Assembly: GCF_030137545.1 (NCBI RefSeq)
Contig: NZ_JARUVL010000002.1
Location: forward strand, 302,571-366,570
Origin: Virgibacillus sp. LDC-1
GTDB taxonomy: Bacteria > Bacillota > Bacilli > Bacillales > Amphibacillaceae
DNA: 64,000 bases
Direction of reading: 5' to 3'
The translations under genes were made by a program, and so were the position numbers. Under the pieces are notes generated by a model. That model was given only the letters and a program-made list of their open reading frames with translations. It had not been told where the DNA came from and ran no database searches. Of this stretch, positions 8,590 through 17,691 are shown in pieces. Within the stretch, counting starts at the first letter, position 1, and every line of letters starts with the position of its first letter.

Positions 8590-9819
8590 TTACATACTTG
8601 CATTATTTACGGGAGCAACTGTCTTCTTTTTTCGTTTTCGTTCCGACGCATCAACAATAACACTTGCTGAAGCATCACCAATGACATTAACAGATGTACG
8701 CATCATATCAAGTATCCGATCAATACCAGCTACAAGTGCTAGCCCTTCTAATGGCAAGTTGATTGCCGCCATTACCATTGTCAGCATAATCATACCTGCT
8801 CCTGGAACGCCTGCTGTCCCGATTGAAGCTAACGTACCAATTAAAGCGACGGTTACGAGCTGGGAAAATGTTAAATCGACTCCAAAATACTGGGCAATAA
8901 ACACAACTGCTAACCCTTGATAAATAGCAGTTCCATCCATATTAATAGTTGCGCCTAATGGTAACACAAAGCTACTCGTTTCCTTTGATACCTTTAGGTT
9001 TTCTTCTGCACATTTCATCGTTACAGGTAACGTTCCAGAACTACTACTCGTGCTAAATGCAACAACAGCTGCTGGGAAAATCCCTTTTAAAAAGGTAATA
9101 GGGTTCATTTTCCCTAACGTTTTCACTGCAATAGAATATAAGACGGTTACGTGGATAATACTTGCTACAAACATTGCTATGATTAACTTGATTAAAGGAA
9201 GCAATACCGCTGCACCATACGCTCCGACAATTGGTGCAAGCAATCCAAATATCCCAATAGGAACGACCATCATGACAATGCTCGTTATTTTATACATAAC
9301 CTCGGCTAGCCCATCAAAAAAACGTTGAACAGGTTTCGCCTTTTCACCAGCAATTGTAATTCCGACTCCTAAAAAGATAGCAAAGAAAATAATTTGCAGC
9401 ACATTACCAGTAGCAAGCGCTTCAAATGGATTGGTCGGAATGATATTTAGAATCGTTTGTACGACACCTTCTGTTTCGTTTACACTCACTTCCTCTTGAC
9501 CGGTAAGCTCGATATCCGTTCCAATTCCAGGTGAGAAAACATAACCAGCAAGGAGTCCAAGAGAAATGGCAACGAGACTCGTTAATAGATAAAACGAAAT
9601 TGTCTTTCCTCCCAAACGGCCAAGTTTTTTCACATCATTCGTACTCGTTACGCCTACAATAATTGTTGATAGAATTAAAGGAACAATAATGAATTTAATT
9701 AATCGTAAAAACAAATCACCAAGTGGCTTTACTACTTCTATTTTTTCACCGAATAATAAACCAGCAATAATAGCTAATATAAACGCTCCAATTATTTGCC
9801 ACATTAAGCCTTTTTTCAT
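8590..9819 (-). CDS. Dicarboxylate/amino acid:cation symporter (DAACS family)
   Basis: Membrane symporter of the GltP/GltT/DctA family, 409 aa, importing glutamate/aspartate or C4-dicarboxylates with H+ or Na+. Hallmarks are the serine-rich re-entrant loop AFSTSSSSGTLPVT (about residues 255-268), NMDGTAIYQG (about 292-301) and the second hairpin IGTLASIGTAGVPGAGMIML. Eight TM segments are evident. The basic C-terminus ends in an RKRKKK cluster. Start ATG at 9819 with a GGGGAT-type SD. The upstream region holds two imperfect palindromes (see 9820-10146). Substrate cannot be settled from sequence alone. Confidence 0.9.
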   Translation of the reverse strand: MKKGLMWQIIGAFILAIIAGLLFGEKIEVVKPLGDLFLRLIKFIIVPLILSTIIVGVTSTNDVKKLGRLGGKTISFYLLTSLVAISLGLLAGYVFSPGIGTDIELTGQEEVSVNETEGVVQTILNIIPTNPFEALATGNVLQIIFFAIFLGVGITIAGEKAKPVQRFFDGLAEVMYKITSIVMMVVPIGIFGLLAPIVGAYGAAVLLPLIKLIIAMFVASIIHVTVLYSIAVKTLGKMNPITFLKGIFPAAVVAFSTSSSSGTLPVTMKCAEENLKVSKETSSFVLPLGATINMDGTAIYQGLAVVFIAQYFGVDLTFSQLVTVALIGTLASIGTAGVPGAGMIMLTMVMAAINLPLEGLALVAGIDRILDMMRTSVNVIGDASASVIVDASERKRKKKTVAPVNNASM

Positions 9820-10146
9820 CGTAATCCCCTTTCCTATTTATTATGTAAAGATCCATTTATAAACAAACTGTTATAAAATAGTTTATTTTAAACTCATCAT
9901 AATATCAATATAATTTCGATTTATGGTAATATTCACCAATTTTACTTCACCGATTAAGTGAAACTTTTAACATGTGGTTTTTCTTTTATTCCTTATTGCT
10001 TAATTGTGAATAGAATCGCACATTTAACGTTCACCCAACTAACCGCTTCATTATCGCCTCACATGCTAGATTTAGCGGGCTTAATGCCAGTTAAGTGCAA
10101 AATAAAAAACATAAAAATATCATACCATACGTAGTTTTTGTTCAAC
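9820..10146. promoter_or_regulatory. Divergent control region with possible operators
   Basis: No gene is visible. I see AAACT-N10-AGTTT near 9870-9890, TTCAC-N7-GTGAA at 9946-9962 and TGTGA-N6-TCGCA at 10005-10020; the last is one base off the CRP/Fnr dyad. Any of these could serve the symporter (minus) or the reductase (plus). These are pattern observations only. Confidence 0.35.
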
Positions 10147-10189
10147 TGTGAGCAAAATCACAGTAATATTTTTCCCTTTCCTTTATAAT
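10147..10189 (+). promoter_or_regulatory. CRP/Fnr-type operator and promoter of the CoA-disulfide reductase gene
   Basis: TGTGAGCAAAATCACA (10147-10162) is a perfect TGTGA-N6-TCACA dyad. The -10 box TATAAT is at 10184-10189. With a start site about 7 nt later, the dyad centre falls at about -41.5, the classical position for a class II activator. There is no good -35 box, which also suggests an activator. Confidence 0.65.
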
Positions 10190-10232
10190 ACCCTCATAGG
10201 TATATTTTATTTTATGAATTGGGGGAGTAATA

Positions 10233-11891
10233 ATGTCTAAAAAAATTGTTATTGTAGGTGGAGTTGCTGGTGGTGCAACAGCTGCAGCTCGTTTAAGAAG
10301 ATTAGATGAAACGTCACACATTGTTTTGTTTGAACGTGGGGAGCATATTTCTTTCGCGAATTGCGGATTACCTTATTACATTGGTGAAGTGATTCAAGAT
10401 CGAAATAAGCTTATGGTACAGACAGTTGAAGGGATGAGCAAACGTTATAATTTAGATATTCGTAATTTAACAGAAGTAACGCAAATCAACCGTGAAACGA
10501 AAACAGTGAGCGCTAAAAACGTAGTTACACAGGAAACATATGAAGAAACCTATGACGTACTCATTCTTTCTCCTGGAGCACAACCAATCGCACCGCCAAT
10601 TCCAGGATTAAAGGAAGCAACAAACATTTTTACATTGCGTAATATCCCGGACACAGATCAGATTAAAGATTATGTAGATCATCAACATCCAAAGCATGCT
10701 GTTGTAGTCGGTGGTGGATTTATCGGTCTAGAAATGGCAGAAAACCTCGTAGAACGTGGTATTCAAGTAACCGTTATTGAGATGGCAAATCAAGTCATGG
10801 CACCACTTGACATTGAAATGGCAGCAATCGTTCATAATCAACTCAAGGAGCATGGGGTTGAGCTGATTTTAGAAGATGGTGTCAAATCCTTTGAAAATAA
10901 TGGGGCAAAGGTGATCCTTTCAAGTGGTAAGGAAATTGATACAGAACTCATTATTCTATCCATTGGAGTGAAACCAGAGAATAAGCTTGCAATGGATGCA
11001 GGGCTAAACATTGGTGAACGTGGTGGCATTCAAGTAAATGACCATCTACAAACGAATGATCCTGTTATTTATGCACTTGGTGATGCGATAGAAGTAAAGG
11101 ATTTTGTTTCTGATCATCCAGCAATGATACCACTTGCAGGACCAGCAAATCGCCAAGCACGTATTGTTGCAAATAATATTTACAATCGAAACGAAGTGTA
11201 TCAAGGTACATTAGGAACATCGGTCGCTAAAATATTTGATCTAACCGTTGCAACAACAGGAAACAACGAAAAGGTATTAAAACGAAACAAAACAGCCTAT
11301 GAAGCACTTCACATTCATCCTGTTTCCCATGCGGGTTATTATCCTGGTGCCTCTCCAATTGCTTTAAAAGTGATCTTCGATAAAGAAACTGGAAAAATAT
11401 TTGGCGCACAAGCTGTAGGTAAAGACGGCGTTGAAAAAAGAATCGATGTCATCGCAACAGCAATAAAAGGAAATATATCTGTATTTGATTTAACAGATAT
11501 CGAGCTTTCCTATGCTCCACCATTTTCATCGGCTAAGGATCCAGTAAATATGGCAGGATATGTCGCATCGAACATGAAAGAAGATGGAATCCAAACAGTC
11601 CAATGGCATGAAATTGATGAAATAGTGAACAATGGAGGTATCCTTGTTGACGTACGTGAAGAAAAAGAGGTCGCAAAAGATGGAATGATTCCAGGCTCCA
11701 TCAACATTCCGCTAAATGATGTTCGTGATCGAATGCATGAACTACCGAAGGATAAAACAATTCATGTTACATGTCGCTCTGGCCAACGTGGATATTTAGC
11801 AACGCGGATATTACTTGCTAATGGCTTTGATGTGAAAAATTTAGATGGTGCTTGGTTAACGTATGCTGCAATGTTTGGCAATCAAGCATAA
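10233..11891 (+). CDS. CoA-disulfide reductase with C-terminal rhodanese domain
   Basis: FAD/NAD(P)H oxidoreductase, 552 aa. FAD-binding GGVAGGATAAARLRR is at residues 9-23. The single redox-active cysteine of the CoADR/NADH oxidase group is Cys44 in SFANCGLPYY, and NAD(P) binds at VVGGGFIGLEMAE. After the dimerisation domain, residues about 460-552 form a rhodanese domain with active-site Cys514 (HVTCRSGQRG). Fusions of this type reduce CoA disulfide or CoA persulfide and handle sulfane sulfur in the cytosol. The gene is monocistronic, with a CRP/Fnr-type operator upstream and a terminator after it. Redox or oxygen control is therefore likely. Confidence 0.93.
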   Translation: MSKKIVIVGGVAGGATAAARLRRLDETSHIVLFERGEHISFANCGLPYYIGEVIQDRNKLMVQTVEGMSKRYNLDIRNLTEVTQINRETKTVSAKNVVTQETYEETYDVLILSPGAQPIAPPIPGLKEATNIFTLRNIPDTDQIKDYVDHQHPKHAVVVGGGFIGLEMAENLVERGIQVTVIEMANQVMAPLDIEMAAIVHNQLKEHGVELILEDGVKSFENNGAKVILSSGKEIDTELIILSIGVKPENKLAMDAGLNIGERGGIQVNDHLQTNDPVIYALGDAIEVKDFVSDHPAMIPLAGPANRQARIVANNIYNRNEVYQGTLGTSVAKIFDLTVATTGNNEKVLKRNKTAYEALHIHPVSHAGYYPGASPIALKVIFDKETGKIFGAQAVGKDGVEKRIDVIATAIKGNISVFDLTDIELSYAPPFSSAKDPVNMAGYVASNMKEDGIQTVQWHEIDEIVNNGGILVDVREEKEVAKDGMIPGSINIPLNDVRDRMHELPKDKTIHVTCRSGQRGYLATRILLANGFDVKNLDGAWLTYAAMFGNQA

Positions 11892-11898
11892 CACCCTT

Positions 11899-11936
11899 AA
11901 ACCTAAACAGCTTTAATTGTTGTTTGGGTTTTTCTT
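11899..11936 (+). terminator. Terminator after the CoA-disulfide reductase gene
   Basis: AACCTAAACA pairs with TGTTTGGGTT (G-T allowed) around a short loop, followed by TTTTTC. Confidence 0.75.
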
Positions 11937-11945
11937 TGAGTCTAC

Positions 11946-12344
11946 TTACTTATTTTCCATTCCAATATATTCATTGATCTCAATTAAGTTTCCCTCAGGA
12001 TCTCTAAAATGAGCAACACGGATTCCCCAATCTGAACGATTCATCGGCGCTGTCACAAAGTCTACTTTTTCCTGCCAGCTGGAGTAAAATTGATCAACAT
12101 TTTCAACACGAAAAATTAACATTACTTGTTCCTGCTTTTTGGAACTTTCAATTGGTACCTCCCCTATTGCTTGAAGCATTTGTTTGCGTTCAAATATCGC
12201 TAATTTGAAATGATTATTCACGAGAAAATCTCCATATAAAGAATTCTCATCTCCCCACCCTACAGTAAATCCTAAAACATCACGATAAAATAAGAAACAT
12301 GCTTTATAATCATCAACTAAAAGACGGATATGGGTCATGTTCAT
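11946..12344 (-). CDS. VOC family (glyoxalase/bleomycin-resistance fold) protein
   Basis: 132 aa with one vicinal-oxygen-chelate unit: MNMTHIRLLVDDYKACFLFYRDVLGFTV... and the C-terminal RVAHFRDPEGNLIEINEYI with the usual metal-ligand Glu. Substrate unknown. Its ATG is 3 nt past the fosB stop, so the two genes form an operon with fosB first. A second VOC protein beside FosB may be a helper or an unrelated detoxifying enzyme. Confidence 0.8.
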   Translation of the reverse strand: MNMTHIRLLVDDYKACFLFYRDVLGFTVGWGDENSLYGDFLVNNHFKLAIFERKQMLQAIGEVPIESSKKQEQVMLIFRVENVDQFYSSWQEKVDFVTAPMNRSDWGIRVAHFRDPEGNLIEINEYIGMENK

Positions 12345-12346
12345 GC

Positions 12347-12781
12347 TTATTTCTCCTCTCCTTCAAAAAATTCCATATGCTTTTTTGCATCCTTATAATA
12401 ATCTAAGCGTTCCTTTAATGTACCTGTATGAAATTCAAATTTATGGCCATCTGGATCGGTAAAGTAAATGGATTGCTTATCCCTTTGCTCACGCTTACGA
12501 CCTGGTAAAATCGGAACTTGTAGACGCTGAAGTCGTTGATAAATTCCATCGTAATCAGCTTCATTAATTGAAAATGCTATATGAGTGTATGATTCATTTA
12601 TCTCATTTCGAGGAATATCTTTTTCTTCATTTAAAGCAATCCATAAATTATTCAAGTCCAAATATGCCGTTGTTTTACCTTTCACTAGTAGCTTTGCATG
12701 AAAAACATTTTCGTAAAATGAAATCGATTGATCTAGATTTGATACAGAAAACAACAAATGATTAATTCCTTTTATATCCAT
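12347..12781 (-). CDS. fosB: Metallothiol transferase FosB (fosfomycin resistance)
   Basis: Cytosolic Mn/Mg-dependent enzyme that opens the fosfomycin epoxide with bacillithiol or L-cysteine. 144 aa, the usual length. The sequence matches the FosB pattern throughout: GINHLLFSVSNLD at the N-terminus, SYTHIAFSI in the middle, and IYFTDPDGHKFEFHTGTL then RLDYY at the end. Metal ligands by position are His8, His67 and Glu116. Presence of FosB fits a bacillithiol-making Firmicute. It heads a two-gene minus-strand operon with a VOC protein. Confidence 0.95.
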   Translation of the reverse strand: MDIKGINHLLFSVSNLDQSISFYENVFHAKLLVKGKTTAYLDLNNLWIALNEEKDIPRNEINESYTHIAFSINEADYDGIYQRLQRLQVPILPGRKREQRDKQSIYFTDPDGHKFEFHTGTLKERLDYYKDAKKHMEFFEGEEK

Positions 12782-12860
12782 GTTTTGCTCCTCCTAATCT
12801 CTACTTACTTCGACAAAAATGACCTGTTCCCTTTTTTATTCCGATAAGAAAGCATACAAA

Positions 12861-12887
12861 GAACGAAGCAATGTTTGCTTCGTTCTA
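12861..12887 (-). terminator. Hairpin after the 38-aa ORF
   Basis: AGAACGAAGCAA / TTGCTTCGTTCT around a 2-nt centre on the minus strand, followed by TTTGT. The T-run is weak. Confidence 0.5.
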
Positions 12888-12894
12888 CACAACA

Positions 12895-13011
12895 TTAATT
12901 ATTATCATACTTTGGTCTGCTTTTTCTATTTGTTCTACTACTTAAGAATCTTTTAATAAATGGTAGCAAGATAGGTCCGTATTTAATAAGTAGTTTAATA
13001 AATCGCTTCAC
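12895..13011 (-). CDS. Small cationic amphipathic protein, 38 aa
   Basis: GTG start with GGAGGGG at good spacing, ending just before a hairpin. The product begins MKRFIKLLIKYGPILLPFIK and continues RFLSSRTNRKSRPKYDNN. The N-terminal half alternates Lys/Arg with bulky hydrophobics, so it may bind membranes; the tail is polar and basic. No family recognised. It could be a small membrane-associated protein of Bacillaceae. It lies between fosB and the TPR gene on the same strand. Confidence 0.5.
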   Translation of the reverse strand: MKRFIKLLIKYGPILLPFIKRFLSSRTNRKSRPKYDNN

Positions 13012-13076
13012 CAAATCCCCTCCAGCATTAGCAAGCTAAAATAGCTTTCTTCCCATCCCCAAAGCTACTTTATAAC

Positions 13077-13547
13077 TTACCATGTTTTGTCCAATTGTTT
13101 TGCGTAAAAAGAAATAGCATTTTCATATTTCTTAATCCATTCTATCGAGGAACACTGTGCTACTAAATGTAATAAGATTTCCATCCCTTGCTTTGCTTTA
13201 TTTTGATTATATAATACCATGGCATAAAAAACATTCAAAGCTTCATTGGTTGGATATCGCTGTAAACCGGCCTTCAGTAAACGTTCTGCCTCTTCATATT
13301 GACCGATACTTCGGTAACTGCTTCCTAACTGACAATACGCCGCAATCAGTCGCTCCTCATCTATTCCTTCTTCAATTACTTGTTCATAATAAGGGATTGC
13401 TTTTCTCTCAGCACCTTGCGCATCAAAAGTAACAGCAATATAATAATTTTTTTCAGCACCCTCTAAATTATTACCATTATTAAAGAGTATATTTCTCGCT
13501 TCATCATACTGCTTATTTCGGATTAGCTGTTCTACTTTATCCTTCAA
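13077..13547 (-). CDS. Tetratricopeptide-repeat protein
   Basis: 156 aa. Several TPR units are visible: residues about 1-35 (QYDEARNILF), 38-66 (RKAIPYYEQVIEEG), 70-105 (LGSSYRSIGQYEEAERLLKA) and 108-140. No signal peptide, so a cytosolic protein-protein scaffold. Its start is 2 bp from the tetR stop, so it is co-transcribed downstream of the regulator. In Bacillaceae, small TPR proteins are often paired with TetR genes, but the role is unknown. Confidence 0.85.
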   Translation of the reverse strand: MKDKVEQLIRNKQYDEARNILFNNGNNLEGAEKNYYIAVTFDAQGAERKAIPYYEQVIEEGIDEERLIAAYCQLGSSYRSIGQYEEAERLLKAGLQRYPTNEALNVFYAMVLYNQNKAKQGMEILLHLVAQCSSIEWIKKYENAISFYAKQLDKTW

Positions 13548-13549
13548 AG

Positions 13550-14455
13550 TTACTTCTCCTCTCTTAATTCACAAAGCAGCTGCCAGGTAACTTGTGTAAT
13601 TTTTCGGATATCGTGTTCATGTTTAGAGTCTTTTACAGCATCGGCAAGCGATACTAAAACACTTTCTACAAGATGAACTCTTGGCTGTTCGGTTGAAATC
13701 TCTTCTCGTAAAAATCGCACAAGCTCGATCTGTTTTTTTGAACTTCCGTTCGCAACAAGTTGGTCCTCTAAATCCTCTAAATCTGAAAGAATAACATGAT
13801 TCAACTCTGAAACTGAACGCTCATTTAATGCAGTTGCAAGCCAATTAACAGGAAAAAATACTTCCTTAGAGGCTAATTGATCATTTATCATCGGCTTTAA
13901 CCGATTTAAGGCAAACTGAACCACTTTTTCTGAGGCAATTTCCTTCTTTGTTCCGAGTCTCCATAATTGCATAAGATGATGAATCATTCCAAGTAGTAAA
14001 GCACCATGGTCAAGCGCATATTTGTTCGTCTCTGGTGTAAAAACCTCTGCGATTCTACCAGAGATCCACTCGATCTCTTCAATGTGCATTTTTTTAATAA
14101 AATTTAGAAGTACTTTATCATCTGAAAAAGATGCTGCTTCAAAAAGAGCAATTAAGTTATGATCACGGTTCATGTTCATCCGAATAGCAAGCTGCTCCAC
14201 AAGCAATTTTTCCTCTCGTTTATCTCGACCATATTCAAGCTCGCGACGCTTTTGATCTCCTTGTTGTTTCACATAATCCAAGATCGCCATAAGACATTCA
14301 TTTTTAGATGCAAAATAGTTATAAAATGTTCCTTTGGATATATCTGCTTCCTTTAAAATATCCTGAATAGAAGTTAAAGCAAATCCTTTTTCAACAAATA
14401 ACTTCAATGCCGCTTCAATAATTTGCATTTTCTTGGAGTTCACTAATTTTGCCAC
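13550..14455 (-). CDS. TetR family transcriptional regulator
   Basis: 301 aa, longer than the usual 190-220. The N-terminal HTH is canonical: IIEAALKLFVEKGFALTSIQ, DILKEADISKGTFYNYFASKNEC. The long C-terminal part (residues about 80-301) would hold the ligand pocket and an extra helical region. It is divergent from the DHA2 exporter (about 155 bp between starts) and co-transcribed with a TPR protein. It probably represses the exporter and is released by its substrates. Confidence 0.9.
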   Translation of the reverse strand: MAKLVNSKKMQIIEAALKLFVEKGFALTSIQDILKEADISKGTFYNYFASKNECLMAILDYVKQQGDQKRRELEYGRDKREEKLLVEQLAIRMNMNRDHNLIALFEAASFSDDKVLLNFIKKMHIEEIEWISGRIAEVFTPETNKYALDHGALLLGMIHHLMQLWRLGTKKEIASEKVVQFALNRLKPMINDQLASKEVFFPVNWLATALNERSVSELNHVILSDLEDLEDQLVANGSSKKQIELVRFLREEISTEQPRVHLVESVLVSLADAVKDSKHEHDIRKITQVTWQLLCELREEK

Positions 14456-14501
14456 CTTTCTAGGTGTTTTATACTATCATTCTACTTTCAAAACATTACC
14501 A

Positions 14502-14541
14502 AATCAACATTTATTAATATTTTAAATCATTAATATTGATT
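14502..14541. promoter_or_regulatory. Possible TetR operator between tetR and the MFS gene
   Basis: AATCAA ... ATTAAT ... ATTAAT ... TTGATT form nested inverted repeats in the divergent promoter region. The arms are not exactly concentric, so the true operator could be offset. Confidence 0.35.
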
Positions 14542-14609
14542 TTATTGAACTATCGGTATAAAATACTATGAGTAAATAACAACTTATATTAAAGGAAGTG
14601 ATTCATGCA

Positions 14610-16157
14610 ATGACCGACATGCAAGTGAACCATAAAAATCCGCCGTATGGCATTATTATAGTTCTATTCATCGGAGCATTTGTTGCAATCTTGAATGAAA
14701 CATTGTTAAACGTAGCACTGCCATCTATTATGAATGAGTTTGACGTGAAAGCAACGTCAGTTCAATGGCTTTCTACAGGCTACATGCTTATCAATGGTAT
14801 CCTCATTCCAGCAAGTGCTTTTTTTATTCAACGTTTTTCTAACCGTTCCTTATTTATTACAGCAATGGGATTGTTTACAGCGGGAACGATCGTAGCTAGT
14901 TTATCCCCTACATTTAACATACTGTTGATCGCACGAATGATTCAAGCATCTGGATCTGCAGTAATGATGCCTTTATTGATGAATGTTATGCTCGTCTCTT
15001 TTCCAATTGAAAAAAGAGGAGCGGCAATGGGGACATTTGGTTTAGTTATATTTGTTGCACCAGCGCTTGGACCAACACTATCTGGCTGGATTGTAGAACA
15101 TTATAGCTGGAGAGCTTTATTTGACATCATCATCCCATTTGCAGTATTAACCTTGCTGTATGCTATTTTCAAATTAAAAAACCTTACACCACAGCGCGAT
15201 ATTAAGTTAGATGTTTTATCTATCATTTTATCAAGTATTGGTTTTGGTGGCTTATTGTACGGTTTTAGTTCTGCTGGAGATAAGGGGTGGGACAGTCCTT
15301 TCGTATATGGAACCATTCTCATTGGTGCAATATCATTATTGTCGATGATTCTTCGACAGCTTCGAATGCATGACCCGATGCTCGAATTTCGGATCTTCAA
15401 ATATCCAATGTATGCTCTTGCATCAACTATTTCAATTGTGCTATCCATCGCACTGTTTTCCGGGATGATTCTTGTTCCTATTTATTTGCAAACCATCCGC
15501 GGATTTTCACCGATGGATGCTGGTCTTTTAATGCTACCAGGAGCAGTTATCATGGGAATCATGTCACCAGTTACTGGACGTCTATTTGACAAGTATGGTC
15601 CAAAGACATTAGCATTGCTTGGTTTATCCATAACCGTTATTACAACCTTTTATTTTAGTAAGCTAGATATGGAAATCGCGTATAGTCAGCTTGTTCTATT
15701 ATTTACGCTTCGCAGCTTCGGCATGTCGATGGTAATGATGCCCATTATGACGAATGGACTTAACCAACTGCCGCAAAAGTATTATCCGCATGGTACAGCG
15801 ATGAATAATACGCTGCAACAGATTTCTGGTGCAATTGGTTCTGCATTATTAATTACGGTAATGAATAGTCGTACAGAGTCCAAAGCAGCAGATCTCGCAA
15901 CACAAGCAATGGCAAAAATGGATGAAGGTACAACGATTTCTGCCCAAGCAGCTGCGGAAATGGAACAACAAATTTTACATGAAGCAATGTTAAACGGCAT
16001 CAATTTCTCGTTCTTTATTTCAACCATTATTGTCGCCTTAGCATTGTTTTTAACCTTTTTCATCCGTCGGGTAACATCTCCTGGAGCGGATTTTACGAAA
16101 AAAGCAGATCCTAAAGACAAGCTACCAATTGATCCTGTTGAAGCTCCGGCCCATTAA
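14610..16157 (+). CDS. MFS multidrug exporter, DHA2 (EmrB/QacA) family
   Basis: Drug:H+ antiporter of 515 aa with 14 predicted TM segments. DHA2 marks are ETLLNVALPSIMNEF in TM1, WLSTGYMLINGILIP (motif D1 region), and motif C in TM5, GLVIFVAPALGPTLSGWIVE, followed by YSWRALF. I chose ATG at 14610; GTG at 14598 overlaps the AAAGGAAG ribosome-binding site. The C-terminal tail is charged (KKADPKDKLP). The divergent TetR gene is its likely repressor. Substrates cannot be predicted. Confidence 0.93.
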   Translation: MTDMQVNHKNPPYGIIIVLFIGAFVAILNETLLNVALPSIMNEFDVKATSVQWLSTGYMLINGILIPASAFFIQRFSNRSLFITAMGLFTAGTIVASLSPTFNILLIARMIQASGSAVMMPLLMNVMLVSFPIEKRGAAMGTFGLVIFVAPALGPTLSGWIVEHYSWRALFDIIIPFAVLTLLYAIFKLKNLTPQRDIKLDVLSIILSSIGFGGLLYGFSSAGDKGWDSPFVYGTILIGAISLLSMILRQLRMHDPMLEFRIFKYPMYALASTISIVLSIALFSGMILVPIYLQTIRGFSPMDAGLLMLPGAVIMGIMSPVTGRLFDKYGPKTLALLGLSITVITTFYFSKLDMEIAYSQLVLLFTLRSFGMSMVMMPIMTNGLNQLPQKYYPHGTAMNNTLQQISGAIGSALLITVMNSRTESKAADLATQAMAKMDEGTTISAQAAAEMEQQILHEAMLNGINFSFFISTIIVALALFLTFFIRRVTSPGADFTKKADPKDKLPIDPVEAPAH

Positions 16158-16244
16158 GAACCAAAGAGTAATCGCCATATGTACTCACCTTTGAGGGATT
16201 GGTACTAGAGCTGAGCAGAAACTCCTTACCAACAGGATCAACTA

Positions 16245-16287
16245 TAAAAAAGCTCATTGAATAATTATTATTCGATGAGCTTTTTCT
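16245..16287 (+). terminator. Terminator after the DHA2 exporter gene
   Basis: AAAAAGCTCAT pairs with ATGAGCTTTTT, with an inner AATAATTATTATT loop. It is followed by C-TATAT and flanked by A and T runs on both sides, so it can serve the convergent ASCH gene as well. Confidence 0.8.
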
Positions 16288-16310
16288 ATATGATGTGTGG
16301 ATATCGTTCG

Positions 16311-16652
16311 TTATAGTTTTTTTATTTTTATGGCGATCGTTCCCCACTTTTTCTCCTGTTCAGGGGTATAAATGCGGTATGTACTTTCAACCATTCTATC
16401 TATCGAGGCATCTGTTGCGCCAAATGCCGCCGCAGGAATCTGTTCATACATTTCTCGAAAGGTTGGAAACATGTGTAATTCTACGATTTCTACTTGAAGC
16501 TTTTCACTTTCATCAGAGAGCTTCGTAAATTCAATTCGATCATTTACTCGAAGCTTGCGCCGTTTTTCATCATATAAACGAACCTCTATCGTTTTCAATC
16601 CCGTCGCAATCTTGTTATATGGCTCGTCATAGAGTCCCATTTGATAAAGCAT
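16311..16652 (-). CDS. ASCH domain protein
   Basis: About 113 aa. Motifs fit the ASCH fold: MGLYDEPYNKIATGLKTIEV, RLYDEKRRKLRVNDRIEFTK, then IYTPEQEKKWGTIAIKI. ASCH proteins are small PUA-like domains thought to bind RNA or modified nucleosides. I placed the start at the ATG that leaves only MLYQ before MGLYDEP; GTG four codons earlier is possible. The start lies inside the 3' end of the upstream HD-domain gene, so translation is probably coupled. Function unknown. Confidence 0.8.
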   Translation of the reverse strand: MLYQMGLYDEPYNKIATGLKTIEVRLYDEKRRKLRVNDRIEFTKLSDESEKLQVEIVELHMFPTFREMYEQIPAAAFGATDASIDRMVESTYRIYTPEQEKKWGTIAIKIKKL

Positions 16653-17643
16653 CGCTCCACCCACTTTCTTCGTTCATTATTTTTAGATATACACCACGTT
16701 TAGCACGTTTATATGCCTGTTCGTTCATTTCTTTAATGCTCGCAGATAATTTAGAAGCACGAATGGTTCTTTCATTCTGGTAGATTATTGGATCGATTAA
16801 ACGTGTTTTAGGTTGCTGATATAGATCATAGTTTTTTGCTTGTTCCACCACCTGCACGCTAGGTGTTATCTGTGCTATCATGTTTTGAACCTTTTCATTC
16901 GTTGATGTGCGTAAGCGTTCTAACACCTTTGCATCTGTTTCTAATAGATCTGCAAATTGAAGCACGCCATTTTCTAATGAAAGCTGTATCGTTTTTGCCA
17001 TCATTTCATTTGCATATACATTCCGTGGGTCCATAAAAAAATCAATTACTTCTTTATAATATGTCTTCACAAACCACTCTGCGGCAGAAAGTGATTGTAA
17101 GCAAATCATGCCATCCTGAATGATCAAGCTATCGAGAAAATCATTAACCTCAGTCAAACTTATTTGCCCATATGTATACATATCACGTAATGTATAGTCG
17201 ATTCGATCCGCACATAAAAGTGGTGCCGGTTGCTCTAACAACCTCCATTTGCCAAAGGAAGAAAGGATTTCTTTAGGTGAATATCCATATAACTCTAGTA
17301 TGCTTGGAATCTCCGATTGATTGACAATCTCATCGAAAATCAATTCATGTACATTTTCCGAACGGTTCTCAACTGCATAATCAATAACATGGGAAAAAGC
17401 TGTATGAGAAACGTCATGTAGTAATCCGGCAACTTGCTCTTCAACCGAACCACCTAACCTTTTAATTAAAAGCATCACTCCGACAGAATGATCATAGCGG
17501 GTATTATTCCAGCTTGCATTTACTAAATAGCTTGCCCCTCCTTGATGAATCCCTTTTAGACGCTGTATTGGTTTACTTTGAATTAATGCATCAATAACAT
17601 CATCAACGAGATACGCTCCGTATAATATATCAGTAATTTTCAC
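16627..17643 (-). CDS. HD domain phosphohydrolase (dNTPase-like)
   Basis: 338 aa from the GTG start with SD AAGAGTGATGGA. HD motif: VGVMLLIKRLG, AGLLHDVSHTAFSHVIDYAV (paired His-Asp), and later CADRIDYTLRDMYTYG. NTRYDHSVGVM supplies the first His. This arrangement is the SAMHD1/dGTPase-like HD group, which cleaves dNTPs or related phosphates; the true substrate is unknown. The gene overlaps the ASCH gene by 26 bp. An in-frame start 11 codons earlier has no SD. Confidence 0.85.
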   Translation of the reverse strand: MKITDILYGAYLVDDVIDALIQSKPIQRLKGIHQGGASYLVNASWNNTRYDHSVGVMLLIKRLGGSVEEQVAGLLHDVSHTAFSHVIDYAVENRSENVHELIFDEIVNQSEIPSILELYGYSPKEILSSFGKWRLLEQPAPLLCADRIDYTLRDMYTYGQISLTEVNDFLDSLIIQDGMICLQSLSAAEWFVKTYYKEVIDFFMDPRNVYANEMMAKTIQLSLENGVLQFADLLETDAKVLERLRTSTNEKVQNMIAQITPSVQVVEQAKNYDLYQQPKTRLIDPIIYQNERTIRASKLSASIKEMNEQAYKRAKRGVYLKIMNEESGWSDALSNGTL

Positions 17644-17691
17644 TCCATCACTCTTTTCACAATATATCAGAAACAAATTTTTACAGTAAAT

